Origin: Paenarthrobacter sp. GOM3
GTDB taxonomy: Bacteria > Actinomycetota > Actinomycetes > Actinomycetales > Micrococcaceae
Assembly (NCBI RefSeq): GCF_018215265.2
Contig: NZ_CP136562.1
Location: 992,001 to 1,056,000 of the forward strand
Length of the DNA stretch: 64,000 nt
Direction: 5' to 3'
The position numbers and the translations under genes were made by a program. The notes under the pieces are model-generated. The model was not told the DNA's origin and made no database searches. It saw nothing but the letters and a program-made list of their open reading frames with translations. Each line of letters opens with the position of its first letter. Positions within the stretch are counted from its first letter, which is position 1. Below are positions 41,494-50,495 of this stretch, in pieces.

Positions 41494-43153
41494 GACGACG
41501 GTTGGAAAATCAGCCAAGCCCGACGTCGAGGAGTTCGCTCCTGTTCCTGTGAGGTCCGGCATGGGCCCACGGCAGGGCCCGCTGCGTATGGCGGGGAGGT
41601 TCCTCGCGCGGACGTTCGGTCCCGGAGAATTGACCCTGGGGGGAGTCCGAACCCCGGCCCTCGTTGCTGGGCTGGTCTCCGCCATGGCGATGCTGGTGCG
41701 GCTGTTTGTGCCGGGTCCGGTGGGGGTGGGCGACCAAGGAGATGGCAATGGCCTGGTCTGTTCCCTGGGCGTAAGTAACGTCCGGCCATGGGACTACGCC
41801 GATTTCACGCGGTTCATCTATCCCAGCTGGACACCCCATCCGCTGGTGGGTGAAGCATGCGGTGCCGCCGGATCCGGTGAGCCGGTGTACTCGTCCCAGC
41901 TGGCCTTCCTGTGGTTGGGGAAGCTGGTTACCCCGCTCTTTGGCTGGGGTGGCGGTCTGGATATGCGCGCAGTGGGCATCGTCTGCTGCCTGGTGTTCGG
42001 CCTGTTGATCGCCGGGCTGGTTGCTGTGCTCCCGGGCCGTGCCAGCTTCCGGGTCCTCATCGCCGCTTTGGTGACCGTGGTGATGGCCGACGGCGTTTTC
42101 GCTGATTTTTTCATCTCTCCCTACCCCGAACCCGCGGCTTTCCTGGGAACGCTGGGATTGTTGGTGGCCCTGTTGAACTACTGGAACGGTGCCCGGAGCC
42201 GCTGGGTGACCATCCTGCCGGTGGTCGGTGCCGGCGTATTCACCATCGCGGCCAAACCCGAGATGGTGTCGTGGCTGCCTGTGCTGGCGTTGGCATTGTT
42301 GTGGTTGCCGCAGGGGAGCACGCGACGATCAAGCCGCCGCGCGCCGGAAGGAAGCCGATGGCGTCGGTTCCTGATGCCGCTTGTGGCGATCATGGCCATT
42401 GCTGCCTACACCGTGGCCTTCATGGCGGCGCAACCGAAGCGCACCGCCGACCTGAACATCTACAACGCGGTCTTCGCTGAACTGCTGCCTCACAGCCCCA
42501 CCCCGGAGGAGGACCTGAAATGGTTGGGCCTTGATCCGGGATTTGTTGCCGCGAGTGGCACTACCGTGGCGTCGCCGAGGTCGGCTGCGTTGAATCCTAG
42601 GTTCCACGAATTCCAGGAACAGGTGGGCGCCGGCAGGCTCGCAGCTTTCTACCTCACCCATCCTGAACGGCTCATTGGGATGGGCGAACGCGGGATCACC
42701 GCCATGCTGACACCTGAACTGGGCTACATCGGTTCGTTCATGGAGGGCCAGGGCCACGAGCCGTTCGCCAAGGACCGCCGCTTCCCGGTGGTATTGGGTT
42801 TGTTCACCGCATTGAAGGCGGCACCCGTTGCCTTGGTGGCAATGCAACTGCTGACGCTGCTGCTTGGACTCGCGGTGGCCTTCCGCAAGAAGGCCGCCGT
42901 GGGACGCGTGGCAGTGGTGGTGGTCGTGGCAGGGTGGCTGCAGTTCTGGGTGGTCGTACTGGGGTCCGGGCAGCCCGAGATCTATCGGCAGCTCCTGGTT
43001 TCCGGGTTCCACGCCGCACTATGCGTGCCGCTGCTGGTTGCACTGATCAGCATCCTCGCGTCCGGGCCGGAGAAGGCGCTGCAGCAAACGGCACCTCAAG
43101 CCATGCCGGAGGCGGGACCGGAGGAGCTACGTAATCCAGCCGTCAGTGCTTAG
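41486..43153 (+). CDS. Large polytopic membrane protein, GT-C-like
   Basis: 555 residues with about 10-12 hydrophobic segments after a 60-residue cytoplasmic start. The first outer loop is long (about 88-140) and contains WDYADFTRFIYPSWTPHP. A second large outer loop lies near 315-420 and contains TYLTHPERLIGMGERG-like text (actual YLTHPERLIGMGERG). This topology, with acidic and aromatic residues in the first loop, resembles polyprenyl-phosphate-dependent GT-C enzymes or glycan-handling proteins, but no definite motif was found. It is last in the exosortase operon, and its end overlaps the convergent response-regulator gene by 27 bases. Confidence 0.68.
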   Translation: MVETTVGKSAKPDVEEFAPVPVRSGMGPRQGPLRMAGRFLARTFGPGELTLGGVRTPALVAGLVSAMAMLVRLFVPGPVGVGDQGDGNGLVCSLGVSNVRPWDYADFTRFIYPSWTPHPLVGEACGAAGSGEPVYSSQLAFLWLGKLVTPLFGWGGGLDMRAVGIVCCLVFGLLIAGLVAVLPGRASFRVLIAALVTVVMADGVFADFFISPYPEPAAFLGTLGLLVALLNYWNGARSRWVTILPVVGAGVFTIAAKPEMVSWLPVLALALLWLPQGSTRRSSRRAPEGSRWRRFLMPLVAIMAIAAYTVAFMAAQPKRTADLNIYNAVFAELLPHSPTPEEDLKWLGLDPGFVAASGTTVASPRSAALNPRFHEFQEQVGAGRLAAFYLTHPERLIGMGERGITAMLTPELGYIGSFMEGQGHEPFAKDRRFPVVLGLFTALKAAPVALVAMQLLTLLLGLAVAFRKKAAVGRVAVVVVVAGWLQFWVVVLGSGQPEIYRQLLVSGFHAALCVPLLVALISILASGPEKALQQTAPQAMPEAGPEELRNPAVSA

Positions 43154-43768
43154 CTGCTTCCGCAGGCTGATCACGTTGCCGAGCCTGATCCCGGCGGCTG
43201 CGTACCGCTGCCTGATCCGGTGCAGGTGGGCTTTGACGGTTTGTTCGCTGATTCCCATGGCATCTGCCACGCCGCGCACAGGCATGGCTTCGCTGCCCAG
43301 GTAGAGTTCCGCGAGGCGTTGTTCACGAAGCGACAGCTTGATCCGCACCGGTGCCGTGTCCACCATGACCGCCGCGACTTCCGGGGGTACATAGAGCCTT
43401 CCCTCGGCCACGGAGCGGATGGCATGCTCTATGTACTGGGGTCCCGCGGCCTTTGGCACGTACCCCAGGGCCCCCGCGGCGTAGGCTGCCCCGGCGTCCC
43501 ACCCATCCAAGGCGGTGGCAAGAACGACGACGCGCAGGCCCGCCCCCACCAAATGGCGCACGGCTGGTATCAGCTCCTCGTGGCTGTCCACGGTGCCCAA
43601 TACAGCGACATCTATCCCTTGCGCGGCCCAGCCCTCGCCCTGGTCCCCGGGCGGCAGGGCGGTGGAACTGGCCCTTATCACCAGGTCCGGCGCGTGGCAG
43701 CGGAGCCAGGCGTCCAGGGTGTCGATCATTAATTGGTGGTGATCCACCACCAGCACCCGCGTCACCAT
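43127..43768 (-). CDS. LuxR-type response regulator lacking the phospho-acceptor Asp
   Basis: 213 residues; ATG at 43766-43768 inside the end of the upstream gene (7-bp overlap). Residues 1-120 are receiver-like (MVTRVLVVDHHQLMIDTLDA) but the phosphorylation site reads VAVLG with Gly58 where Asp is expected, and the acidic pocket has Asp9-His10 instead of two acids. Lys106 (YVPK) is kept. The C-terminal LuxR helix-turn-helix is intact: LSLREQRLAELYLGSE, VADAMGISEQTVKAHLHRI. It should bind DNA but not be switched by ordinary phosphorylation. Third gene of a kinase operon. Confidence 0.85.
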   Translation of the reverse strand: MVTRVLVVDHHQLMIDTLDAWLRCHAPDLVIRASSTALPPGDQGEGWAAQGIDVAVLGTVDSHEELIPAVRHLVGAGLRVVVLATALDGWDAGAAYAAGALGYVPKAAGPQYIEHAIRSVAEGRLYVPPEVAAVMVDTAPVRIKLSLREQRLAELYLGSEAMPVRGVADAMGISEQTVKAHLHRIRQRYAAAGIRLGNVISLRKQLSTDGWIT

Positions 43769-44937
43769 TGCCGGGGCGCTTTCACGTGGACCATGATGCT
43801 GGCGCCGCTGGGGTCCGTTTGAACCCGGGGGACACCCAGGGTTTCCAGTTCGCTCCACAAGGCGGGGGTGCAGCGGCTGGGATTAAGGTTGCGCACCCTC
43901 CACGTGATCAGGATGCGGTCATCCAGGTCAGGCTCAAGGAAGACCTGGAGGTTGCCGCCGGCTTCCGCGCTGCCGCGCTCGGTGCCGCCGGCAACCGCGC
44001 TGCCGCGCTCGGGACCGCCGACGGGGGTTGCCAGAAGCATGGTCACTGCCAGGACCGCCGATCGTCGCGCCTGCGGGATGCGCTCGGCAAGGTCCGGCTG
44101 GGCAGCCACGGCCACCGTGGACTCCATCTTGGCCAACCCCAGCGCGGCGACCAGCCACGTACTGGATTGCAGCAGCATCAACTGCCCCCTTAGTTGTGAG
44201 GCCAAAGCCTGCGCTTCTTCGGCCACCGTTGGATCCAGGGGAAGGTGCTGGTTCCTGGCCACCTTGGCGAACAGTTCCTGTATTTGGTGATGTGTCTGTG
44301 TCAACACGTCGGACGGCGCGGGTAGGTGCGCATCAGCGGGTCGTTCCTCCGTGAAGGGCAAGGCGGTTCCCTGCCGGGACACGGCGTGTTCCAGCCGGCT
44401 TTGGATGCCGATGACCGCCAAGGCTCCCAGAAGTCCCGGAATGAGGGTGATGAAGAAGATGAAGAGCCCTTCCCCGGACCCGAAACGGGGCGTCGTAGCG
44501 TAGTAGGCGCCGCTGAGGGCCGCGTTGACTCCCACCAGGAACAGGAAACCCATGAGGTCCCACCGCATGCTCAACAGAAAAACCAGGGCCGTCCCCATGA
44601 GGACGTTGAAGGCCAACGCGTTATAGCCGGAGTCCAAAGTGACTGTACTCGCCGTCGCGAATCCGGAGGCAATGGATGTACCGAGCCAGCCCAGCCGCAG
44701 CCACGGCAAGTACGAGGCCCTGGTCTTTGGATCTGAAGCGAACAGCGCAAGAGTGAATCCCAGCAGGTCGAAGGCCTGCGCGCCCAGCCTCATCAGGTCC
44801 CGGTCGCTTCCGTCCAAGGAGTTGGCGGACGTGACAAAGGAGACCGACCAGACGGTGAGGGCCCCGGCCAAAAGGATGCTGCGGGAAAGGAACAGCGGAC
44901 CGGCTTTGCCCGAGATATAGGGACGTTCCGGCTTCAT
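43762..44937 (-). CDS. Six-TM membrane protein in the kinase operon
   Basis: 391 residues; the ATG overlaps the kinase stop as ATGA, and the long upstream frame is kinase sequence in another frame. Six hydrophobic segments lie between residues about 10 and 205. The cytoplasmic C-terminal half has helical text (THHQIQELFAKVARNQHLPL, ASQLRGQLMLLQSSTWLVAALG) followed by a beta-like end (LQVFLEPDLDDRILITWRVRNL). This resembles a decayed or divergent histidine kinase whose ATP-binding boxes are missing, but that is a guess. A GS/ERGSA(V/E)AGG repeat appears near 325-345. It is translated between the kinase and the atypical regulator, suggesting a three-protein signalling unit. Confidence 0.68.
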   Translation of the reverse strand: MKPERPYISGKAGPLFLSRSILLAGALTVWSVSFVTSANSLDGSDRDLMRLGAQAFDLLGFTLALFASDPKTRASYLPWLRLGWLGTSIASGFATASTVTLDSGYNALAFNVLMGTALVFLLSMRWDLMGFLFLVGVNAALSGAYYATTPRFGSGEGLFIFFITLIPGLLGALAVIGIQSRLEHAVSRQGTALPFTEERPADAHLPAPSDVLTQTHHQIQELFAKVARNQHLPLDPTVAEEAQALASQLRGQLMLLQSSTWLVAALGLAKMESTVAVAAQPDLAERIPQARRSAVLAVTMLLATPVGGPERGSAVAGGTERGSAEAGGNLQVFLEPDLDDRILITWRVRNLNPSRCTPALWSELETLGVPRVQTDPSGASIMVHVKAPRQW

Positions 44938-46163
44938 GCTGTGTCCACGTCCAGGACCACGGTGGTGCCACGGCCGGGAACGGAAAGCACCCTGGCGTGG
45001 CCGCCCACGTCGTTCATGCGCTGCACCACTGATTGCCGTAGGCCGAAGCGCTCCGCTGGCACAGCGTCTGCGTTGAAACCGGAGCCCGCGTCGCTGATCA
45101 GCACCGAAACCGCTGAGCCCGACCTTGAGACGAGGACATCGACGTGGTCCGTGCCGGCGTGCCGGGCTGCGTTGACCATGCACTCTTCTGCCGCGTCAAC
45201 GAGTGCCCTTTGAAGGTTGTCCGGCAGCGCACCGGCCTCACCGAAGACTTCGACCGTGAAAAGCTTGCCGCTGTGGCGCCCGGCCCGGTCCCTGAGCACC
45301 TCGGCAAGTTCAGGAACAGTGGAAGGTTCGACGACGGCCACCCCGGCCCGGGTGCGCGGCACGCCGTCGCCGCTGCTCGCCGGGGTGATGGCAGCGGCAG
45401 CTGCGGTGGGTCCCGAACCCAGCCCGCCGGCGTCGTGCGTGGCGGAGGCCAGCAGGGCACGCAACTCGTCAGGGTCGGCCCCGGCACCACCGCGGGCGAG
45501 CACCGTCAGCGTCCTCAGGGTCGTGTCGTGGAGGAGCCGGGCCTGGGCCATGGCGGCGTCGGCCGCATCCCGCGCCAGGGCCTGGGCCGTGGCCGATTCC
45601 TGCCGGATCGCCTGGTCATCGCAGTGGATGGCCACGGCCTTTGGTGCTGAATGGCGGATGACGAGCATGACGAACCAGGCACCCAGGACCGTCAGCACGG
45701 TGGTGGGGCCCAGGCGATGGATCACGGACACAGTGTAGGTGTGCCCGAATACCAACAGACCGAGGAACGCGGTAAACAGAACGGACCGCCACGTGTTCCG
45801 TAACGCCAGGACCAGGACGGAGCTTGTAGCCAGCAGAACCGAATGTGCCAGGAGCAGGGAGTCGGAGTCCTGCCGGTACGTGACCCCGGCCAAAAGCTCG
45901 GACAAGGTGATGAGGGCCAGGACGGTGACCAGCCGGACGGGCCAGGCATCAGTGCGCAGCATCGCGGCAAGGCAGGAGATAAGGACAACCACAACAGCGG
46001 TGGTGGCGGGACTTCGCCACGCGGGTCCGTCGCTGACCGGCCCAACGTAGATCCAAGCGGCCGCAACGAAAACGAAGCTGACCACGGCCCCGCCGCGGGC
46101 CAATAAATCCGAACTACCCAGAGCCTCCCGGCTGGCCACCGGTCGGTCGATCCATGCCCCCAT
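44934..46163 (-). CDS. Membrane sensor histidine kinase (HisKA_3/LuxR-partner type)
   Basis: 409 residues; ATG at 46161-46163 with GGGGGAGA 6 nt upstream. About six TM segments in residues 25-170. The dimerisation helix carries His212 in LLHDTTLRTL. The ATPase domain shows the N-box EECMVNAARHAG, the G1 motif DAGSGF and the G2-like GRGTTV. It is of the NarX/LiaS/DesK group, whose partners are LuxR/NarL-type regulators. Two such regulators flank it: the Asp-less one downstream and a canonical one divergent from it. The dyad at 46184-46201 lies in the divergent promoter region. Confidence 0.87.
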   Translation of the reverse strand: MGAWIDRPVASREALGSSDLLARGGAVVSFVFVAAAWIYVGPVSDGPAWRSPATTAVVVVLISCLAAMLRTDAWPVRLVTVLALITLSELLAGVTYRQDSDSLLLAHSVLLATSSVLVLALRNTWRSVLFTAFLGLLVFGHTYTVSVIHRLGPTTVLTVLGAWFVMLVIRHSAPKAVAIHCDDQAIRQESATAQALARDAADAAMAQARLLHDTTLRTLTVLARGGAGADPDELRALLASATHDAGGLGSGPTAAAAAITPASSGDGVPRTRAGVAVVEPSTVPELAEVLRDRAGRHSGKLFTVEVFGEAGALPDNLQRALVDAAEECMVNAARHAGTDHVDVLVSRSGSAVSVLISDAGSGFNADAVPAERFGLRQSVVQRMNDVGGHARVLSVPGRGTTVVLDVDTA

Positions 46164-46183
46164 GAATGTCTCCCCCGAAACGT

Positions 46184-46201
46184 GTCACCTAATATGGTGA
46201 C
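46184..46201. promoter_or_regulatory. Dyad GTCACC-TAATAT-GGTGAC between kinase and divergent regulator
   Basis: Perfect 6-bp arms with a 6-bp AT-rich centre, in the 72-base gap between the two divergent starts. The position suits an operator for one of the LuxR-type regulators or an overlapping promoter. Confidence 0.55.
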
Positions 46202-46235
46202 GACTTAGGCAGAATCATATGTGGGGAGGTCCGAA

Positions 46236-46904
46236 ATGCTGCGCTACCCACTATCCCGACCCACCATCGAAGTGGACATCGTCGAAGACCACGCGGTCCT
46301 GCGTGAGGGCCTCGCCCAATGGATCCAAGCGAATGCCCCAGGGATCCGCGTCGTGGGAAAGTTCGCCTCCTGGGCCGAAGCTGCCGCCCACATCGGAGCC
46401 CTCTCGGATGTCGTGGTCCTGGACGTCCTGCTGGGCGACCATGTACCGCTGCGCGCCAAAATCCAGGCAATCCTGTCCGCCGGACCCCAAGTGGTGGTCT
46501 GCAGCTCAGTCCTGGATCCAGCCGTCATGAGGCAGGCCATAGCGGCGGGCGCCCTGGCGTACATCCCCAAGACCGTGGCGGCAGGCGTGGTGGAAAATGC
46601 GATCCGCAACGCAGCGCTGGGACACCCTTACATTACGGCGGAAGTCGCGGCGGCACTGGATTCCGAGCGGTCCGGGCCAGTGTTGTCGGCCCGGGAACAC
46701 CAGGTTGTGTCCCTTTATCTGGGCGGAACCGCCGGAACCCTTGCCGAGACGGCCAACGTCCTGGGGATCTCCGTCGATGGGGTGAAGAAGCACCTGGCTT
46801 CGGTGCGACGCAAGTTCCAGGACGGTCCCGAACCACTGACCAGGCTCGCACTCAGGGACAGGCTGGTTGCAGGAGGCTGGCTGGTGGAGGACCCAAACCA
46901 CTAG
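46236..46904 (+). CDS. LuxR/NarL-type response regulator, canonical receiver
   Basis: The ATG at 46236 follows GGGGAGG by 7 nt; an in-frame GTG at 46221 overlaps that site and was rejected. 222 residues. The receiver has Glu17-Asp18, the phospho-acceptor Asp63 (VVVLDVLLGD) and the Lys of YIPKT. The LuxR domain reads LSAREHQVVSLYLGGT and TANVLGISVDGVKKHLASVRRKF. It is the probable direct target of the divergent kinase. It resembles the Asp-less regulator at 43127-43768, from which it may have duplicated. Confidence 0.88.
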   Translation: MLRYPLSRPTIEVDIVEDHAVLREGLAQWIQANAPGIRVVGKFASWAEAAAHIGALSDVVVLDVLLGDHVPLRAKIQAILSAGPQVVVCSSVLDPAVMRQAIAAGALAYIPKTVAAGVVENAIRNAALGHPYITAEVAAALDSERSGPVLSAREHQVVSLYLGGTAGTLAETANVLGISVDGVKKHLASVRRKFQDGPEPLTRLALRDRLVAGGWLVEDPNH

Positions 46905-46984
46905 TGCAGGGAAGGGCATGTAACCCGGGCCTGTGGACAACGCGCCGCTGACTGTCAGGGGCACCGCCTAGACTGGTAGGCACC

Positions 46985-49528
46985 ATGGATATGTTGTTCG
47001 ACCCCTACGCAGACGGACCCTTCAAAGCAGGCACCAAAGCCGCAGTCAAGGCTGCCCCGGAGCTTTCCGGCTCTGGTGGAGGCCTGGGTGGCGCCCGCCT
47101 GCAGGAGGGCAGCGGCGGCTCATCGGGCCCTTCCGAGGGTCCTGCCTCCGGAGGGTGGAGCAACCACGGCGCCTCTGGCCTGCCGTCCGCGGATGCGCTC
47201 CTCCAAGGGCTGAACCCGCAACAGGAAGAAGCGGTCAAGCACGCCGGAAGCCCCTTGCTGATCGTGGCTGGTGCCGGTTCGGGCAAGACCCGCGTCCTGA
47301 GTAACCGCATTGCCTACCTCATCGCTACCAAACGTGCCCACCACGGTGAGATCCTGGCCATCACTTTCACCAACAAAGCCGCAGCCGAGATGCGGGAGCG
47401 CATCGAGGCATTGGTGGGTGCCCGTGCCAAGGCCATGTGGATCTCCACGTTCCACTCCTCCTGCGTCCGCATCCTGCGCAGGGAGGCTGCGAATGTTGGC
47501 CTCAACTCGAACTTCTCCATTTACGACTCCGCGGATTCGCTGCGCCTGATCACACTGGTGTCCAAGAACCTGGACCTGGATCCCAAGAAGTTCCCGCCTA
47601 AAGCCATCCAACACAAGATCTCCGCCCTGAAAAATGAGCTGATCGACGCCGACTCCTTTATTTCCTCGGCCAACCACAACGACCCCTTTGAGCAGGCCGT
47701 GGCAGAGGTCTTCAAGGGTTACGCCCAAAGGCTGCGCCAAGCCAATGCCATGGACTTCGATGACCTCATTGCGGAGACCGTCTACATGTTCCGGGCCTTC
47801 CCGGCGCTCGCAGAGTCCTACCGGCGGCGTTTCCGGCACGTCCTGGTGGACGAGTACCAGGACACCAACCATGCCCAGTACGCGCTGGTCCGGGAGATTG
47901 TGGGCCTGGGAAGCGATAGCGGGGTTGAACCGAGCGAACTCACTGTGGTGGGCGATTCCGATCAGTCCATCTACGCCTTCCGCGGCGCGGACATCCGCAA
48001 CATCGTGGAATTCGAAGCCGATTACCCCAATGCCCGGACCATCAAGCTTGAACAGAATTACCGCTCCACGCAGAACATCCTCAGCGCCGCCAACTCGGTG
48101 ATCTCCCGCAACCCCAACCGGCAGGAGAAGCGCTTGTGGACTGCCGAGGGCGATGGGGAGAAAATCGTCGGCTACGTGGGCGAGAACGAACATGACGAAG
48201 CCCAGTTCATCGCCAAGGAAATCGACCGGCTGCAGGACGAGGACGGGCTGCGCCCAGGCGATGTCGCCATCTTCTACCGGACCAACGCGCAGTCACGGTC
48301 CATCGAAGACGTCCTGGTGCGGGTGGGCCTGCCGTACAAGGTTGTAGGTGGCACTCGCTTCTACGAGCGCAAGGAAATCAAGGACGCCCTGGCGTACCTG
48401 CGCGTTCTGGTGAACCCGGACGACGACGTCAACCTCCGCCGCGTACTGAACGAACCCAAGCGGGGGATCGGCGACCGTGCGGAGGGCGCTGTCGCGGCCT
48501 TGGCGGAGCGGGAACGGACGTCCTTTATGGCGGCCGCACGCCGGGCAGACCAAGCGCCGGGCATGGCTACCCGCTCCGTGAACGCGGTGCTCGGATTCGT
48601 GAAACTGCTGGACGACCTCGCCGAGGTTGCTTCTGGGTCCGGCGCTGCGGCTGCACTGGAAGCGGTGCTGGAACAGACCGGTTACCTCGCCGGACTGCGT
48701 GCAAGCAATGACCCGCAGGACGAATCCCGGGTGGAGAACCTCGCCGAGTTGGTGGCCGTGGTCCGTGAATATGAGCGCGACAACCCCGAAGGCACGCTCG
48801 GTGAGTTCCTGGAACAGGTCTCCCTGGTGGCCGACGCAGACCAGATCCCGGACGCCCCGGGCGCGGATATCGACGCCGCAGTGGCAGAGGCCAAGCGGAT
48901 GGGTGTGGTGACGCTGATGACGTTGCACACTGCCAAGGGCCTGGAGTTCCCGGTGGTATTCCTGACCGGCATGGAGCACGGGATCTTCCCGCACCAGCGC
49001 TCGGCCACGGATCCCAAGGAACTGGCCGAAGAACGGCGCCTGGCCTACGTCGGCCTGACGCGTGCCCGCAAACGGCTGTACGTCACACGATCCGAGGTCC
49101 GGAGCATGTGGGGCCAGAGCCAGTACAACCCGGCCAGCCAGTTCCTCGAGGAGATTCCGTCCGAGCTGGTGGAGTGGAAGCGTGAAGGCATGAGCCGCCA
49201 GGCCGGCGGTTGGGGAAGCGCCCCTATCGGCTCCAACCGTTACGGTGGTTCGTTCTGGGGTGCGGGTACTTCCCGGGGAGCCGCCGCCAGCCCCACCGCA
49301 GGTTTCGACGCAGACGTTCCGGCCGCCGTCGCACGCAACAGGGTGCAGCCACAGAAGGAAGTCATTTCGGTGGTGGTGGGGGACAAGGTCAACCACACAA
49401 GCTTTGGCAATGGCGTGGTTCTCGGTGTTGAGGGCGCGGGGGACAAGACCGTGGCGAAGGTGAAGTTCGACGTCGGCGAGAAGCGGCTGCTGCTGCGCTA
49501 CGCCCCGCTGACCAAACTGGATGCCTGA
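46985..49528 (+). CDS. pcrA: ATP-dependent DNA helicase PcrA/UvrD
   Basis: 847 residues; ATG at 46985 with a TAGACT box at 46969-46974, so the leader is at most a few bases. After a 70-residue Gly/Ser-rich extension, the superfamily 1A motifs follow: LNPQQEEAV (Q-motif), GAGSGKTR (Walker A), ITFTNKAAAEMRER (Ia), DEYQDTN (II), GDSDQSIYAFRGAD (III), LEQNYRSTQNI (IV) and TLMTLHTAKGLEFPVVFLTG (V), QTR-type VGLTRARKRL (VI). The C-terminus ends in a Tudor-like domain (VVGDKVNHTSFGNGVV). It unwinds DNA 3'-5' in repair and clears polymerase or recombinase filaments. Confidence 0.95.
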   Translation: MDMLFDPYADGPFKAGTKAAVKAAPELSGSGGGLGGARLQEGSGGSSGPSEGPASGGWSNHGASGLPSADALLQGLNPQQEEAVKHAGSPLLIVAGAGSGKTRVLSNRIAYLIATKRAHHGEILAITFTNKAAAEMRERIEALVGARAKAMWISTFHSSCVRILRREAANVGLNSNFSIYDSADSLRLITLVSKNLDLDPKKFPPKAIQHKISALKNELIDADSFISSANHNDPFEQAVAEVFKGYAQRLRQANAMDFDDLIAETVYMFRAFPALAESYRRRFRHVLVDEYQDTNHAQYALVREIVGLGSDSGVEPSELTVVGDSDQSIYAFRGADIRNIVEFEADYPNARTIKLEQNYRSTQNILSAANSVISRNPNRQEKRLWTAEGDGEKIVGYVGENEHDEAQFIAKEIDRLQDEDGLRPGDVAIFYRTNAQSRSIEDVLVRVGLPYKVVGGTRFYERKEIKDALAYLRVLVNPDDDVNLRRVLNEPKRGIGDRAEGAVAALAERERTSFMAAARRADQAPGMATRSVNAVLGFVKLLDDLAEVASGSGAAAALEAVLEQTGYLAGLRASNDPQDESRVENLAELVAVVREYERDNPEGTLGEFLEQVSLVADADQIPDAPGADIDAAVAEAKRMGVVTLMTLHTAKGLEFPVVFLTGMEHGIFPHQRSATDPKELAEERRLAYVGLTRARKRLYVTRSEVRSMWGQSQYNPASQFLEEIPSELVEWKREGMSRQAGGWGSAPIGSNRYGGSFWGAGTSRGAAASPTAGFDADVPAAVARNRVQPQKEVISVVVGDKVNHTSFGNGVVLGVEGAGDKTVAKVKFDVGEKRLLLRYAPLTKLDA

Positions 49529-49552
49529 GTCCCACACGGCATAATGAAGGGC

Positions 49553-50242
49553 ATGCGACGGTTTGCGTGGGGGATTCTTGCCGCCTTGGTCATGGTTCTG
49601 GCTTCGGGCTGTTCCTTTGCCACCAAGGATCCGGACTATGTCCCGCCGGCGCCTTTGCCTCCACTGCAGCAGCTCCAGCAGGTTCCGGTCACTGAGCAGA
49701 CGGCCTTGTCCACGGGCGGGGACGTGACAGCGTTCGTCACCGCCGACCGGAACATCGTCTGTGCCATGACCTCGTCCCGTGGCGGGCACCTCAACCTGCC
49801 GTATGAGGCCAATACGTATTCGGACGCGGCGAACAACAAGTTTGCGGTGGTCCCGGTGGTGCACTGTGAGTTGGCAAAATACGGCAAGCCGGACGTTGCG
49901 GACATCGCCGACGATTGTGCCGGCACCGGCCTGGGGTACCTTGGCGGGACAGTGCTGCTGTCCCCGGATAAAGCGGTCTATGGCGCGTGCCGTTCCGGCG
50001 TAACACAAATGGAGTCCGAGTTCGGGCCCAAAGGAAGCCGCAACGGCCCCATTTCCAAGCTGCGCGAGCTGGCAGACGGGCAAAACATCGAGCGCAACGG
50101 GCTTCGATGCTCGGCCTATAACAGCGGGGTCGCCTGCGGAAACGTCTCCGGGGGCGTGGCGTTCTTCGTGACGCGGGACGGGTACCAGCTGATTTCCGAC
50201 GGCGGCAAAACGGTCCGTGGGACGCTGAAACAAACGCCGTAA
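49553..50242 (+). CDS. Secreted lipoprotein of unknown function
   Basis: The ATG at 49553 (MRRFAWGILAAL) is preferred over the ATG at 49544, because CATAAT at 49540-49545 would be a -10 box with 7 nt to the start, making the gene leaderless, and because the signal peptide then begins properly. 229 residues with lipobox LASGC. The mature part is Pro-rich at first (PPAPLPPLQQ), then a domain with several Cys (NIVCAMTSSRGG, VHCELAKYG, DDCAGTGLG, YGACRSG, LRCSAYNSGVACG) that fits an extracytoplasmic disulfide-bonded fold. It lies between pcrA and sucC without evident functional link. Confidence 0.75.
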   Translation: MRRFAWGILAALVMVLASGCSFATKDPDYVPPAPLPPLQQLQQVPVTEQTALSTGGDVTAFVTADRNIVCAMTSSRGGHLNLPYEANTYSDAANNKFAVVPVVHCELAKYGKPDVADIADDCAGTGLGYLGGTVLLSPDKAVYGACRSGVTQMESEFGPKGSRNGPISKLRELADGQNIERNGLRCSAYNSGVACGNVSGGVAFFVTRDGYQLISDGGKTVRGTLKQTP

Positions 50243-50495
50243 CCGGCGCCGGCCAGCCCAAAAACCGCGACTTTATGCGGTTTTTCTACATCCGATAGAA
50301 GTGTAAGGTTACTCACTTAACAGGTAGTGTGTAGCTGGCGGGACTCCCTAAAGGGCTAAAGTTCCGAGAGGACCTTACGCAATGTGACCGGCTTCAATCC
50401 GGTTGTTGACCGCGTACTCTCCGCAGCTGGCTATCGCGGTCATCGCGGTTCCCGGCTGAACAGAAAACTACTTCGACGTAGAAGGACACTAAACC

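Noticed and set aside
50243..50495. Riboswitch ahead of sucC
   Set aside because: Only short hairpins were seen and none of the conserved blocks I know; left as ordinary leader.
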